In this document: piece by piece, positions 10,832 through 22,955 of the stretch
Position numbering within the stretch: position 1 is the stretch's first letter
Layout of the letters: each line of letters starts with the position of its first letter
NCBI GenBank assembly: GCA_039583875.1
Contig: CM077165.1
Location: 61,554,757 to 61,618,756 of the forward strand
Direction: 5' to 3'
Source: Platanthera guangdongensis
Lineage: Eukaryota > Streptophyta > Magnoliopsida > Asparagales > Orchidaceae
Length of the DNA: 64,000 nt
Notes under the pieces: generated by a model
The model's database searches: none
Told to the model about the DNA's origin: nothing
The model's input: only the letters and a program-made list of their open reading frames with translations
Made by a program: the position numbers and the translations under genes

Positions 10832-12785
10832 TATTCCCCCATGCTTAGATATTTGCTTGCCCTCAAGCAAATAGAAATAAAAACTAGGGAGGAGCAAAAA
10901 GAAAATAAAAGATATATATATTTTTAAGTTCCATAGTTAAGAAAAACAAAACATGAAAAATTAAACTATCCTAATATTCATATTATCAACTAGTGGGGTG
11001 AGAAGTGCATAATAGAAAATTTGAAAATGGAACCCTAAAAATCTCATTAAAACATAAGAAAAGTCTACTAATTTCTAAATCTTAAAACAAGGCATCCAAA
11101 ATAAATGAAAATAAGGAAAACAAAAGTAGAGGTTCTAAATAAACGGCGCATTAAAAAACTACTCGGTTGCTAGATAAACATTAACCCTAAAACACTCCAA
11201 GATAACCTCCAAAGAAATCCATCAAAGATGGTGGCCATAGGCTTGTACGTTCACACTTTCTCCACTACGCGAATTTACGTTCTAAGATCAATAGGACTTC
11301 TACTAGGCATTAAAACTTGGCTTAGGTAAATGATTAGGAAGTGGAATCAAAGATAAACATGAAGGTTTTAGGCACTAAACCAAGGTGAGCTCAAAAATAA
11401 ACAAAGTATAAAAAAATGAGAAGTAATGAGTATGTCATTTCTCCAATATGAAACTACAAAAACAAGGCCATGAAAATTTTTCTTTTATAAACTTGGCCAA
11501 ACATAAACTTTTTGCATTCATTTTTTTTTTGAATTTGTAATGATATTTTTTTTTCTTTCTCAATTTTTCCTTTTGAATAGCATTTGATAAGAAAGCTCCA
11601 AAAATAAGCTTGAGAATTTCCTATTCATTTCAAAAATAATACCCTTCCCACAAAAAATAATTTTTAAGCTCAAATTTATAGTGCAAAAATAGGAAAGATT
11701 TTTGGCTTTGGTGAATATAATGAAATGAAAGGTGGAGCTAAAACAAGGAAAAAAAAGGAAAAGGCCCAAAATTGTTTTGCAAGGGTTTTGTTTTTGGTGG
11801 GCAAGAAAAGCTCAAACTATTCAAATGGTGGCCTAAATCATTTCTAAAGAACGTAAAAACGGCACAAATGCTTCGAGAGTAGCTTGGTACAAGTTCTAGA
11901 CACCAAGAAAGACTACCTCGCAAGTGAAAAAGAACTAATGATACCTAGCAACCATTCGTAAGCAACTAACCGAATAAAAAGACATAACTACACGTTGCTA
12001 GCTTATAACGTAAAAACCGGATGCCTATATTTAAGAAAAAGAAACTAGTAGAACTAAATTATGCTAAAATGATAAGTTTAGAAAACATTTTCAAAGGAAT
12101 CTATATAGAACTACAAAAACCGCACGGGCCTACACTTCACTAGAAGAAACATGAAAATAAAGATAGAAATAATTTTAGATTTTGTTTTTCAAATCGATTT
12201 AAGCACAATTTTTTTTTAATTCTTGTTTTTCTAATTTTTTTGGGTTTTATATTTTATAATTTTTTTTTTTGGATTTTGATGACATAACATAAAATACTAT
12301 ACTAATATAAAACATAATATTATTTTTTTTTTCTTTTGAAAGAAGAAAAATAGAAAGAAAATACCAAAAGAAACTAGACCCCCCATGCTTAAATTCTTCA
12401 TTGCCCTCAATGAAGAAAACATAAAGAAAAAGAGAAGGGGACTGAGAAGAAGAGAAAAAGAAAAATGCAGGAAAAATAAATAAATAAGAACAGGACTTCC
12501 CCGGGTTCTTGAGATGAAGGCGGATGTCGCTCCCCCATGCTTGCTTTTTAGAGTACTTGATCGTCAGCAAGTATGACTTGATCCATCTGATATCAGCAGC
12601 GGCGGAGCGGCAACCACGATCATGGACTTGATTGGCCTCCGGTAGAAAGAGCAAAATAAAAGAAAAATAGATAGAGTCCATGGGCAGATGCCCGATAATG
12701 TTTTTTATTACAACAGTCCAAATAAAAGAGTTTCATAAAAAAAATAGTAGTCCAAAAATAAAAATGTCCATCAGAAAATAATAAA
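10832..12785 (-). other. 3' noncoding region and polypurine tract of copy R
   Basis: Full-length counterpart of 21006-22955. On the minus strand it holds three AAGCATGGGGG modules: near 12530-12550, near 12377-12415 and the LTR-proximal one at 10832-10866. The last has a single change next to the LTR (CATCA|TATTCCCCC on the plus strand versus CATCA|AATTCCCCC expected). No gene seen. Confidence 0.78.
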
Positions 12786-13396
12786 CTAAGAATCAAAAAG
12801 AAGATTCTCCTTTGCAGGAGTCACAGAATCATTAGAGAAATAGAGTTTAAGTCTATGGCCATTAACTTTAAAGTCCCCCTTATCGGGGTGTAAAAGTAGC
12901 ACAGTGCCGTAAGGAAAAACATCCTTGACCGCGAACGGTCCGGACCATCTAGATTTAAGCTTTCCCGGGAAGAGACGTAAACGCGAATTAAAAAGAAGAA
13001 CCTGATCGCCTGGTTTAAAAGTTTTAGGGTGGCGCAGGTTCTTATCGTGATATAATTTCGTGCGTTCTTTATAAATTTTATTATTTTCATATGCGTACGC
13101 TCGCCAGTCGTCAAGCTCATTTAGTTGGTTTTTTCTATGCTCGCCGACCGAGTGCGGATCGAAATTAAAAAACTTTAACGCCCAGTACGCACGGTGTTCT
13201 ACTTCTACCGGAAGATGACACGATTTTCCATAGACTAATCGGAAAGGAGTACAACCAATGGCGGTCTTGTACGCTATCCGATAGGCCCACAGAGCATCGT
13301 CCAATTTTAAAGACCAATCCTTACGAGAAGTACAAACGTTTTTTTTCCAAAATTCGTTTAAGTTCGCGATTGACTACCTCGACCTGACTGTTAGTT
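12786..13396 (-). pseudogene. Athila integrase C-terminal part, broken (copy R)
   Basis: Minus-strand reading starts at 13396 with the stretch that carries the catalytic Glu ([10 protein letters not shown]), then an extra A in a poly-A run near 13342 shifts the frame. The rest is open from 13304 to the stop at 12786 with motifs [12 protein letters not shown] and [11 protein letters not shown]. The N-terminal integrase, RT, protease and gag are absent because copy B's LTR begins at 13397. Confidence 0.88.
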
Positions 13397-15251
13397 TGAT
13401 GACTAGTTTTAGTCATCCTTTTGGGGGGTAATTTAGTATTCAAAATGCCTAATTTTATTTATATTTTATGATTGTTATTTCATGTTTTAATGTCTCTTTA
13501 CAATATATTAATTCCTAGTGTTATTAGAGTTTTGGTATAAAAATCTATATAGTCTTATTATATGTATTATGTTATTATATATTATGTTATGTTATGTATA
13601 ATAATTATAGTTAATGATATGTCTTAATATTTTAATTTTAATGTTGTAATGTTTTTATTATTATTGTATTTTAATATCTTGTTTTAACTTTGTTATTTTA
13701 TGTAGACTAATCCATGATTGTATTGTCTCTTTTTTGTAGGTTCATGCCCAAGCTTCAAAGCCCATGCAGCCCGAGCTTTCAACAAGGAGCAGCCCACTCT
13801 ACATCCTACCCGAGCCTATATAAAAGCCCAAAGCAGCCCCATGCAGCCCCTCCCTCAAGAGCAGCCCACCTAGCCTCCTACCCGAGCATACCACATGCAG
13901 CAGCCCACTTCAAAGCCTTTCTTTTCCCTCTACCCGAGCCCATGCTGCCAGCCCACTCCCCAAGTTTGTGGCCGGCCCTCTCCATATTAAAGCAGCCCCC
14001 TCTTTCATTAATTACCATGCATGAATATATCCATGCATGGTCGGCCACCTTTCAATATCATACATGCATTTTGCCACCCCTCTCTCCTCCATTTAATGCA
14101 ATGCATGCATCCTCCCCTTGCATGGCCGACCCCTACCATCTCTCTCCTCCCCTTTATTTCCCATTCACTTCCCCCTTCCCATTACATATTTTATCATTAA
14201 ATACATGCATGCACTCCTCCCATTCTCTCTCTCCCCTCATTTAATTCTATGCATGAACATTCCTCCCCTATGGCCGGCCACACCCTTGATCTCCCCCTTC
14301 TTCTAGATGCTTCCCTCCACTCCTATAAAAGGAACCCATATCCCATGCTTTGAAGAGGGTTGGATTGGAGCAAGAGAGCAAGAGAGTACAAGTCAAGAGA
14401 GTTCTTTTCATTGTAATTTTCATTTCTAGTTTCCCTTTTAGTTGTAATTTCAATTGTTGTTTGAAAGCTTTGTTTAAGATCATTTTGTTTTAGCATTGTG
14501 AACGTTTCTTTTTAGTAATAATAATGAAAATGTTCCTCTCTTCTTTTATTTTTTCTTCCCTTTCAATTATGCGTAGCTAATTTCCTATAGCATTCGATCG
14601 TGAGGATCCATGAAGTGAGATGAGAGTTATTTTCTTTCTTAGTTTTATTTTTGTTATTTCATGCTCGATCCTTCTTTGATTTATTTTGCGTCGACTCCGT
14701 ATTTCCGGTATACGGTAGTAGACCTTGTTCTCATTTCATAGTACTCGAGAGACTCATGATTTGAAAGATCACTCAAAGAAGGAAGGAGTTGAACGCAATC
14801 CTAGAGATAGGACGACGTAAATCCTCCGGATTGGAGTCAAATCCAATAGTACGGATCACCTCGATAATGCAACTTTAGGCTTCTTTGGTTTGTAAAGAGA
14901 TTTCGATCGAAGAGTCTATAAGTTAGGAGACCTAATGCTCTAACGAGATTTTGTCTTATTTTCGGATCCGTCACGGTCGAGTATGATTTGCAAAATTAAA
15001 ACTATCTTTATTTTTATCTCTCTCATCTAATTTCATGGTGAATCATTGATCGAATGCTAGCTTTTTATTATAAGTTTTTCGTCTCGCAAGTTATCTTTTG
15101 TTTTATTCTAAAAAATTCTCAAATCCCATTAGTTTTCCGGTAGGATAATAGTTAGAGCGTGAGTAGAAGTAATTGACAGCCTCGTGTTTAAATACGACCT
15201 TGGTACTATGATTCGAAGGGTACGCTTGCCTGTTCGGGTTTTGGCCCACCA
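13397..15251 (+). repeat. 5' LTR of Athila copy B
   Basis: Begins TGATGACTAGTTTTAGTCAT and ends CCCACCA. Contains the AT-rich 5' part, the CAGCCC-rich U3 with RY motifs at about 14018-14255, and the TATA box at 14324-14330. The TATGATTCGAAGGG stretch near the end carries private substitutions relative to the 3' LTR. Confidence 0.96.
14324..14330 (+). promoter_or_regulatory. TATA box of Athila copy B 5' LTR
   Basis: TATAAAA preceded by CACTCC, at the same LTR position as in the other three LTRs. Expected to drive the genomic RNA, with transcription starting roughly 25-35 bp downstream. Confidence 0.6.
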
Positions 15252-15257
15252 AGTTTT

Positions 15258-15275
15258 TGGCGCCGTTGCCGGGGA
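15258..15275 (+). other. Primer-binding site, tRNA-Asp (copy B)
   Basis: TGGCGCCGTTGCCGGGGA is the exact complement of the last 18 bases of plant tRNA-Asp including CCA. It lies six bases after the LTR. Confidence 0.94.
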
Positions 15276-15612
15276 CTTTTCTTCGTCAATATTTTGAAAA
15301 CGCTTGCACTATTACTTCTACAAAAATAAAAAAAAAATTATAATTTATATATTTAAATATTTATAATCAACCCACTTCACCTTATTTCTACCCCACCTAA
15401 AATTTCTCGAAAAGGGTAAGGGGCTTTAAGCACCACCATTTTACCTAGTACCGGGCGAACCCTTCACCGGGTAGTCCTCGGGAAGTTCGAGAGCTAAGCC
15501 GTCTAAGAAAAAAAAAATTTCAAAAAAAAAAAAAAAAAAATCCTTTCTTTTCCTCTTTTTCTTTCTTTTCCAAGCTTTCATTTTCATCTTCCCTCGTTTT
15601 CTTTGCTAGTGC

Positions 15613-17240
15613 ATGACCCGATCGAATCCGTCGCTACTTGTTGATTTGGACCCGGAAATCGAACGCTCCTTTCCTAGACAACTACGATTCGGGGCTTCCA
15701 CTTCTCAAACATCGGTTGAAGATTCCTTCGGGGATTGTAATTTTTCTGAAATGGGAGACCCTAACCCAGAAATGGCTCAACAAAGGACCATGTCCGATTA
15801 TGCTCGACCCAATCTGGAGGGGACAGAGACAAGTATTGTTCGACCTACGATTGCGAACAATAACTTCGAGCTTAAGCCTAGCATCATTCAAATGGTGCAG
15901 CAATATGTACAGTTCGACGGATTACAAGATGAAGATCCGAACTTACATATTGCTAATTTTCTTGAAATCTGTGACACCTTTAAAATTAATGGTGTTTCGG
16001 ACGATGCTATAAGACTAAGACTCTTCCCATTCTCCTTAAGGACTAAAGCCAAACAGTGGTTGAGTTCTCTTCCAAGAGGATCAATCACTACTTGGAACAT
16101 TTTAACTGAAAAATTTCTTTCTCGTTATTCCCCCCCCCCCCCGCCAAAACTGCTAAGCTTCGAAATGATATAGCATCATACTCTCAAATTGATTCTGAGA
16201 CCCTCTATGACACTTGGGAGAGGTTCAAAGAACTTTTGAGAAGATGCCCACATCATGCTCTGCCTGTATGGTTGCAGGTTTAGACATTTTATAATGTGCT
16301 AAATCAAGAAACTAAGCAAATGATAGATGCCGCTTCCGCTGGTTCTTTAGACCGCAAAACTCCGGAAGGCGCTCTTGAGCTTATCGATGACATGGCGATG
16401 AACACTTATCAGTGGAATTCGTCTAGGTCTCGCCCATCTAAACCTACAGGTATCTATGAAGTGGATTCGGTGACACAACTGGCGATGCAAGTGGAAATGC
16501 TGAACAAGAAGATAACATAGATGACTGCTACCTCTGCTGCTAAGGTATTTGAAAATGCCAATGCTGCTGCTGCCGAGCAGGTGGATTATCTGGGGAACAT
16601 ACCCAGGCCTGCTCAAAATAATTCTGCAAACAATTTTTCTGCTTTTCCGAATTTTTCTTCTCCGCCTGGTTTTTCTTCTTCTTCTAATTCTTATCACCCC
16701 GGATGGCGTAACCATCCAAATTTCTCGTGGAGTAATAACGCTAACGCCATACGCCCACCGCACGATTTTACACCACCACCACCACCGCAACAAAATTTTC
16801 AAAAACCTTCCCCTTTGGAAGAGATCCTCGCTAAATATATAAGCTCGAACGATGCCACTATTAGAAATTTAACAGGATCAATGAAAAACTTAGAAAATCA
16901 AGTCGGCCAACTCGCCAAGGCCTTTTCCGAGAGACCACCTGGAACTCTTCCCTCGAACACTGAGCCTAACCCAAGGGAACATGCAAATGCGATCTCCCTT
17001 CGGAGCGGTAAAGTTGTTAACGAACCCACCACAAGGGAAGAGCCAAGGGTGATTGTCCCTCCTGTTTGTACCCCCAATGAGAATAATAACATAGATCTTG
17101 AAAAAGAAAAATCTATTTTTGAAAGAGAAAAGGATAGCTCCATTATTTCTAATTCTGCAAAAGAAAAAAATGGTTTTCAAAATGATGCTCCGATTGTTCT
17201 AAAAGAATTTCCGCCACCTCCTTATCCGGCTAGACTTAGG
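15613..17240 (+). pseudogene. gag: Athila gag, broken (copy B)
   Basis: Capsid precursor. ATG at 15613 opens a frame with the Gag core (RTKAKQWLSSLPRG, TWNILTEKF). The frame is lost in a run of 13 C at 16130-16142; copy A has 7 C there. Reading then continues in another frame with TAG at 16281-16283 (CAG in copy A) and TAG at 16518-16520 (GAG in copy A). From 16521 the frame is open through the proline run and the conserved Athila linker (GSMKNLENQVGQLAKAF, LPSNTEPN, AISLRSGK) into protease. There is no zinc knuckle. Confidence 0.92.
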
Positions 17241-18110
17241 AAAGACAAACTAGATGATCAGTACCAACGCTTTCTTGAAATGTTCAAACAAATTCACATT
17301 AATTTGCCATTTCATGAAGCGATTAGTCAAATGCCGAAGTACGCAAAATATCTTAAGGATTTATTAACGAACAAGACGAAATTGGAGAACTTATCACATG
17401 TAACATTGAATGAAGAATGCTCGACAGTCATTAAAAATTCTAATCTGCCTAAAACGATAAACGATTCGGGTAGTTTTTCCATTCCTTGCGTCTTTGGTGA
17501 TTTATTTGTTAAACATGCGTTAGCAGATCTAGGAGCGAGCATCAACTTGATGCCTTTTTCACTATTTAAGAAGTTAGGATTGGGCACTCTGAGCCCTACA
17601 AGAATGAGTATCCAATTAGATAATAGGTCTATCAAGTATCCACTAGGTATCGTTGAGGACGTGCTAGTAAAGGTCGACAAATTCATCTTCCCGGTGGATT
17701 TTGTCATTCTTGATATTGAAGAGGACGTCGAGGTTCCTCTTATCCTTGGACGACCATTTCTAGCCACCTCTCGAGCTGTTATAGACGTTAGTAACGGAAA
17801 GTTGTTTTTGCGTGTGGGAGATGATGAGGTCATATTTTCTATTAATCAATCAATGAAAAATTCTTTACAAAATGATGACTCATGCTTCTTTATTGTTGTT
17901 TTAAATGAAGATTCTTCCCTTTCCCTTTCCAACATTTCTTCCAATGAATTTTCCTCTTCGTTTTCTGAAATTTTTTCACATAATTTTGACAACCCGGTGA
18001 TGTCGATCCAAGAAAATTTTGAAAATAATTTTGTATGTAGTAGAAAAAAGTATGAAAATCTTGTTTTTGAAAAAGAGAAAATTTAAAAAATTCTTATGAC
18101 GAACCACCCC
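17241..18110 (+). pseudogene. Athila aspartic protease region (copy B), catalytic loop intact
   Basis: Open reading frame continuous with late Gag. The active-site loop is ADLGASINLMP with the catalytic Asp at 17526-17528, followed by VPLILGRPFLATSRA. The enzyme would work as a dimer to mature Gag-Pol. The Ser-rich linker ends at a frameshift near 18075 (one A fewer than copy A), giving a stop at 18086, which separates it from RT. Confidence 0.9.
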
Positions 18111-19680
18111 AGCTTGATTTAAAACCACTGCCTGACCACCTCAAATATGCCTTTCTTGGAAAAGATTCAAAATTGCCCGTTATAATCTCGGCTTTTCTTT
18201 CCCAATCCGAAAACGATCAATTGATCGAACTACTACAAAAGCATCGCCGAGCTATAGCGTGGCAAATTTGTGATATTCCTGGCATAAGCCCCTCTTTCTG
18301 CACACACAAAATATTTTTTGAAAATAATCCTAAGGGTGTAGTTCAACCACAATGTCGTCTTAATCCAAATATGAAAGAGGTTGTGAAGGGAGAGGTGCTT
18401 AAGTTATTAAATGCGGGGATAATTTATCCTATTTCCGATAGTCAGTGGGTAAGTCCAGTCCAGGTTGTTCCTAAGAAGGGTGGGATCACGGTAGTGACAA
18501 ACGAAAATAATGACTTAATTCCAACTAGGACGATAACGGGATGGAGGATGTGCATCGATTACCGTAAACTAAACGATGCCACTCGAAAAGATCACTTCCC
18601 CCTCCCCTTTATCGATCAAATTTTAGAACGTTTGTCCGGGCACAATTTTTATTGCTTCCTCGACGGTCTCTCGGGATACTTTCAAATCCCTATCGCACCC
18701 GAGGACCAAGAGAAGACGACATTCACTTGCCCCTTCGGAACTTTTGCTTATCGTAGAATGCCTTTCGGATTATGCAACGCACCCGCCACCTTTCAGCGGT
18801 GTATGCTTGCTATTTTTGATAAATACGTAGAGAATATTATGGAAATATTTATGGACGATTTTTCTGTTTTTGGCGACTCCTTTAATTTATGTTTAGAAAA
18901 TTTGGAAAAAGTTTTACTACGCTGCGAAGAAACGAATCTAGTTTTAAATTGGTAGAAGTGCCACTTTATGGTACGTGAAGGCTTAGTCCTTGGCCACAAC
19001 ATTTCCGCTAGGGGAATTGAAGTGGACAAGGCAAAAATTGAAGTACTTGAAAATTTACCGCCGCCTACAAATATTAAAGCGATTAGAAGTTTTTTAGGGC
19101 ATGCGGGTTTTTATCGACGATTCATTAAAGACTTTTCAAAAATTACTAAGCCTCTCACCCACCTTCTCGAAAGAGACACTCCTTTCGTTTTTGATGAATC
19201 ATGTCTCGCGACATTTGAATTAATTAAATCAAAACTTATAAATGCTCCTATTTTGATCGCCCCAGTTTGGGATTTACCTTTCGAAATCATGTGTGATGCG
19301 AGTAATCATGCGGTGGGTGCGTTTTTAGGTCAACGAATCGCTAAGAACTTTCATCCGATTTTCTACGCTAGTAAAACTCTCACTTCTGCGCAAGAAAATT
19401 ACACCACAACGGAGAAAGAGCTCTTAGCGGTTATTTTTGCTTTTGATAAATTCCGACCGTATGTTACTCTTTCTAAGGTTATTGTTTTCACGGATCATTC
19501 CGCTTTGAAGTACCTCCTTTCTAAACCGGATGCCAAGCCGCATCTTATCCGTTGGATCCTCTTACTTCAAGAATTCGACTTGGAGATTCGGGATAAGAAA
19601 GGAGCGGAAAACTTAGCAGCTGATCATCTCTCTCGTCTTGAAAATCCCAATCTAGATATTTTAAATGAAACTTTCATTAA
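18111..19680 (+). pseudogene. Athila reverse transcriptase and RNase H (copy B), one stop
   Basis: RT motifs: PKKGGITVV, WRMCIDYRKLND, FLDGLSGYFQIP, FGLCNAPATFQR and FMDDF at 18848-18862. TAG at 18953-18955 (after VLNW) interrupts; the identical stop is in copy A, and the expected residue is Glu. RNase H is open in the same frame from 18968 with Asp in [12 protein letters not shown], Glu in TTEKELLAV, Asp in [10 protein letters not shown] and Asp in AADHLSR. The region between two conserved halves looks otherwise functional. Confidence 0.93.
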
Positions 19681-21005
19681 TGACTCTTTTCCGGATGAGC
19701 GTCTTTTTAATATTTCTTCATCTCCTACCCCCTGGTTTGCCGATCTGGCCAATTATCTTGTGGCCCGGGTCCTTCCAAAAGAATACTCCACTCACCAAAA
19801 GAAGAAATTCTTTTCGGACTTGAAGTATTATTTTTGGGAAGACCCATTTCTATTTCGCATTTGTGCGGACCAGGTGGTAAGGAGATGTGTTTCGCGGGAA
19901 GAGGGTCACCAAATTTTAAAACATGTTCATGAAGGTCCGACTGGCGGGCACTATCAAGCTAACCGCACCGCACACAAAGTACTTAGTGCTGGCTTCTATT
20001 GGCCAGGCATATTTAAAGATGCACAAATCTTTGTGGGCGGGTGCGATCGATGCCAGCGGACTGGAAATCTCTCAAATAAAAATGAAATGGAACAAAACTA
20101 CTTTCTCGAATGCGAAGTTTTTGATCTATGGGGCATAAACTTTGTCGGCCCATTTCCCTCCAGCTTAGGAAATAAATGTCGCAGTCAATTATGTTTCTAG
20201 GTGGGCAGAGGCCCAAGCTCTACCAAATAATGATGCTCGTGTTGTTGTCAATTTTCTAAAAAAATTATTTTCTCGCTTTGGTTTTCCTCGAGCGATCGTT
20301 AGTGATAGGGGAAGTCATTTTTGCAACGCTCAACTCACTAAGGCTTTAGCCAAATATGGTGTTACGCATAAATTATCCACTGCTTATCACCCCCAAACTA
20401 ACGGTCAGGTCGAGGTAGTCAATCGCGAACTTAAACAAATTTTGGAAAAAAACGTTTCTACTTCTCGTAAGGATTGGTCTTTAAAATTGGACGATGCTCT
20501 GTGGGCCTATCGGACAGCGTACAAGACCGCCATTGGTTGTACTCCTTTCCGATTAGTCTATGGAAAATCATGTCATCTTCCGGTAGAAGTAGAACACCGT
20601 GCGTACTGGGCGTTAAAGTTTTTTAATTTCGATCCGCACTCGGTCGGCGAGCATAGAAAAAACCAACTAAATGAGCTTGACGAGTGGCGAGCGTACGCAT
20701 ATGAAAATAATAAAATTTATAAAGAACGCACAAAATTGTATCACGATAAGAACCTGCGCCACCCTAAAACTTTTAAACCAGGAGATCAGGTTCTTCTTTT
20801 TAATTCGCGTTTACGTCTCTTCCAGGGAAAGCTTAAATCTAGATGGTCCGGACCGTTCGCGGTCAAGGATGTTTTTCCTTACGGCACTGTGCTACTTTCA
20901 CACCCCGATAAGGGGGACTTTAAAGTTAATGGCCATAGACTTAAACTCTATTTCTCTAATGATTCTGTGACTCCTGCAAAGGAGAATCTTCTTTTTGATT
21001 CTTAG
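19681..21005 (+). pseudogene. Athila integrase (copy B), catalytic Asp replaced and 8-bp deletion
   Basis: The HHCC domain is intact ([18 protein letters not shown]). The first catalytic Asp is Asn here: [10 protein letters not shown], codon AAC at 20138-20140 versus GAC in copy A. Eight bases are missing after 20177 (copy A has ATATTCTA), ending the frame at 20200. The remainder is open from 20442 to 21005 in another frame, with catalytic-region QVEVVNREL and the C-terminal [12 protein letters not shown] and [11 protein letters not shown] motifs. Confidence 0.93.
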
Positions 21006-22955
21006 TTTATTATTTTCTGATGGACATTTTTATTTTTGGACTACTATTTTTTTTATGAAACTCTTTTATTTGGACTGTTGTAATAAAAAAACATTATCGG
21101 GCATCTGCCCATGGACTCTATCTATTTTTCTTTTATTTTGCTCTTTCTACCGGAGGCCAATCAAGTCCATGATCGTGGTCGCCGCTCCGCCGCTGCTGAT
21201 ATCAGATGGATCAAGTCATACCTGCTGACGATCAAGTACTCTAAAAAGCAAGCATGGGGGAGCGACATCCGCCTTCATCTCACGAACCCGGGGAAGTCCT
21301 GTTCTTATTTATTTATTTTTCCTGCATTTTTCTTTTTCTCTTCTTCTCAGTCCCCTTCTCTTTTTCTTTATGTTTTCTTCATTGAGGGCAATGAAGAATT
21401 TAAGCATGGGGGGGTCTAGTTTCTTTTGGTCTTTACTTTCTGTTTTTCTTCTTTCAAAAGAAAAAAAAATATTATGTTTTATATTAGTATAGTATTTTAT
21501 GTTATGTCATCAAAATCCAAAAAAAAATTATAAAATATAAAACCCAAAAAAATTAGAAAAACAAGAATTAAAAAAAAAATTGTGCTTAAATCGATTTGAA
21601 AAACAAAATCTAAAATTATTTCTATCTTTATTTTCATGTTTCTTCTAGTGAAGTGTAGGCCCGTGCGGTTTTTGTAGTTCTATATAGATTCCTTTGAAAA
21701 TGTTTTCTAAACTTATCATTTTAGCATAATTTAGTTCTACTAGTTTCTTTTTCTTAAATATAGGCATCCGGTTTTTACATTATAAGCTAGCAACGTGTAG
21801 TTATGTCTTTTTATTCGGTTAGATTCTTACGAATGGTTGCTAGGTATCATTAGTTCTTTTTCACTTGCGAGGTAGTCTTTCTTGGTGTCTAGAACTTGTA
21901 CCAAGCTACTCTCGAAGCATTTGCGCCGTTTTTACGTTCTTTAGAAATGATTTAGGCCACCATTTGAATAGTTTGAGCTTTTCTTGCCCACCAAAAACAA
22001 AACCCTTGCAAAATAATTTTGGGCCTTTTCCTTTTTTTTCCTTGTTTTAGCTCCACCTTTCATTTCATTATATTCACCAAAGCCAAAAATCTTTCCTATT
22101 TTTGCACTATAAATTTGAGCTTAAAAATTATTTTTTGTGGGAAGGGTATTATTTTTGAAATGAATAGGAAATTCTCAAGCTTATTTTTGGAGCTTTCTTA
22201 TCAAATGCTATTCAAAAGGAAAAATTGAGAAAGAAAAAAAATATCATTACAAAATCAAAAAAAAAATGAATGCAAAAAGTTTATGTTTGGCCAAGTTTAT
22301 AAAAGAAAAATTTTCATGGCCTTGTTTTTGTAGTTTCATATTGGAGAAATGACATACTCGTTATTTCTCATTTTTTTATGCTTTGTTTATTTTTGAGCTC
22401 ACCTTGGTTTAGTGCCTAAAACCTTCATGTTTATCTTTGATTCCACTTCCTAATCATTTACCTAAGCCAAGTTTTAATGCCTAGTAGAAGTCCTATTGAT
22501 CTTAGAACGTAAATTCGCGTAGTGGATAAAGTGTGAACGTACAAGCCTATGGCCACCATCATTGATGGATTTCTTTGGAGGTTATCTTGGAGTGTTTTAG
22601 GGTTAATGTTTATCTAGCAACCGAGTAGTTTGTTAATGCGCCGTTTATTTAGAACCTCTACTTTTGTTTTCCTTATTTTCATTTATTTTGGATGCCTTGT
22701 TTTAAGATTTAGAAATTAGTAGACTTTTCTTATGTTTTAATGAGATTTTTAGGGTTCCATTTTCAAATTTTCTATTGTGCACTTCTCACCCCACTAGTTG
22801 ATAATATGAATATTAGGATAGTTTAATTTTTCATGTTTTGTTTTTCTTAACTATGGAACTTAAAAATATATATATCTTTTGTTTTCTTTTTGCTCCTCCC
22901 TAGTTTTTATTTCTATTTGCTTGAGGGCAAGCAAATGTCTAAGCATGGGGGAATT
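21006..22955 (+). other. 3' noncoding region of Athila copy B
   Basis: About 1.95 kb without a credible gene. AT-rich with long T and A runs, and no env-like ORF. It holds three AAGCATGGGGG modules at 21246-21262, 21381-21414 and 22920-22955. The last two share a longer context (TTGAGGGCAA, then AAGCATGGGG), suggesting a duplicated polypurine block. Confidence 0.8.
22920..22955 (+). promoter_or_regulatory. 3' polypurine tract of Athila copy B
   Basis: CTTGAGGGCAAGCAAATG followed by TCTAAGCATGGGGGAATT directly before the LTR start at 22956. This is the expected primer for plus-strand DNA synthesis. Confidence 0.8.

Larger units (their letters stand above)
8949..13396 (-). mobile_element. Athila copy R, inverted, 3' half only
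   Basis: On the minus strand from right to left: the end of integrase, full 3' noncoding region, polypurine tract, complete LTR, and the first bases of a primer-binding site. So this LTR lies between an upstream internal region and a downstream primer site, as in a tandem or 1-LTR-circle arrangement. The right end stops inside integrase (…GGTCAGTCAAAC-type position, complement of 13370-13396) exactly where the TGATGACTAG start of copy B begins. Confidence 0.9.
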
